DNA of 47,841 nucleotides from Pontibacillus marinus BH030004 = DSM 16465 (GTDB lineage Bacteria; Bacillota; Bacilli; Bacillales; BH030062): contig NZ_AULJ01000044.1 of assembly GCF_000425225.1 (NCBI RefSeq), forward strand, positions 1-47,841, in the 5' to 3' direction. This document shows, piece after piece, positions 47,400 to 47,841 of the stretch. Numbering within the stretch: the first letter of the stretch is position 1; every line of letters begins with the position of its first letter. The notes below the pieces were generated by a model. That model saw nothing but the letters and a program-made list of their open reading frames with translations. It did not search any database and was not told the origin of the DNA. Both the position numbers and the translations under genes were made by a program.

Positions 47400-47428
47400 T
47401 TGCGTACGATTTGTGTGCGTGGTACATT
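47400..47428 (+). promoter_or_regulatory. rRNA operon promoter P1
   Basis: TTGCGT (47400-47405), 17 bp, TACATT (47423-47428). It is the distal of two tandem promoters. Confidence 0.6.
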
Positions 47429-47505
47429 ATTAATTGTCGCATTGAGAGCGGCAACGCAAAACATTCGAAAGAAACCAATCAAATAAACTTTTTTACAAAA
47501 AGTTA

Positions 47506-47534
47506 TTGACTCTCTTTCGGATAAATGATATATT
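47506..47534 (+). promoter_or_regulatory. rRNA operon promoter P2
   Basis: TTGACT (47506-47511), 17 bp, TATATT (47529-47534), about 140 nt before mature 16S. Same hexamers as the tRNA-Ser promoter. Confidence 0.85.
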
Positions 47535-47579
47535 TATTGAGTCGCTGTTTTGAGGCGACGAAATAAAAGAAACACCATT

Positions 47580-47594
47580 TGATCCTTGAAAACT
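47580..47594 (+). promoter_or_regulatory. boxA-like antitermination sequence in the rrn leader
   Basis: TGATCCTTGAAAACT differs from the Bacillus boxA TGTTCTTTGAAAACT at two positions and stands between P2 and 16S, where Nus factors would bind. Confidence 0.65.
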
Positions 47595-47673
47595 GAACGA
47601 AACGACATGTTACGTCAATGAATTACTTTTTATTTTTTTAAAGCCAGACATCATTTTGATGCAAAGGCGAACT

Positions 47674-47841
<168 letters not shown>

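Overview
The window is the replication-origin region of a low-GC, endospore-forming member of the Firmicutes, very probably a Bacillaceae of the moderately halophilic group (Pontibacillus/Halobacillus-like). This rests on the gene order jag-spoIIIJ-rnpA-rpmH / oriC / dnaA-dnaN-rlbA-recF-remB-gyrB-gyrA, the later block guaB-dacA-pdxST-serS-dck/dgk-tadA-SRP RNA-dnaX-ebfC-recR-yaaL-bofA-rrn, the sporulation genes spoIIIJ and bofA, acid-rich proteins, and a Bacillus-type 16S 5' end. The genus is inference; the order is as in Bacillus subtilis.

Layout. 1-333 is intergenic with a long hairpin element. 334-2669 (minus) carries jag, spoIIIJ/yidC, rnpA and rpmH, diverging from dnaA. Two DnaA-box clusters flank dnaA (about 2770-3090 and 4717-4868); the second has DnaA-trios and an AT-rich unwinding tract. 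4894-12550 is dnaN, rlbA, recF, remB, gyrB, gyrA. No rRNA operon follows gyrA; instead there is an HD-GYP-type gene with a damaged HD dyad, then yaaC (minus), guaB, dacA, pdxST, a serine T-box, serS, a VOC-family gene, a lipoprotein, tRNA-Ser(UGA), dck/dgk and tRNA-Arg(CCU).

24.9-42.1 kb is accessory relative to B. subtilis. It holds a lipoprotein; a BMP-family binding lipoprotein with an adjacent chemoreceptor, behind a 19-bp palindromic operator; a Tat-exported two-subunit GMC dehydrogenase; a preQ1-I riboswitch controlling queF and a queuosine-precursor transporter; an AldA-like aldehyde dehydrogenase; acsA with a perfect cre site and a CodY-like box; two paralogous lysine/ornithine N-hydroxylases on either side of an NsrR-like Rrf2 regulator that has lost two of the three Fe-S cysteines; a DJ-1/PfpI protein; a DUF3891 protein; and a LysM-only protein. 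From 42.2 kb the ancestral order resumes: yaaI, tadA, SRP RNA, dnaX, ebfC, recR, yaaL, bofA, tandem rrn promoters and the first ~168 nt of 16S rRNA.

Most worth a second look: a three-copy intergenic repeat whose stems show compensatory changes (19.9, 38.0, 43.7 kb); an ATG-TAG start-stop pair abutting the TTG start of dnaA; the N-hydroxylase/Rrf2 cluster; the binding-protein/chemoreceptor pair; and the HD-GYP protein with SD in place of HD. I saw no CRISPR array, insertion sequence, prophage or convincing pseudogene.
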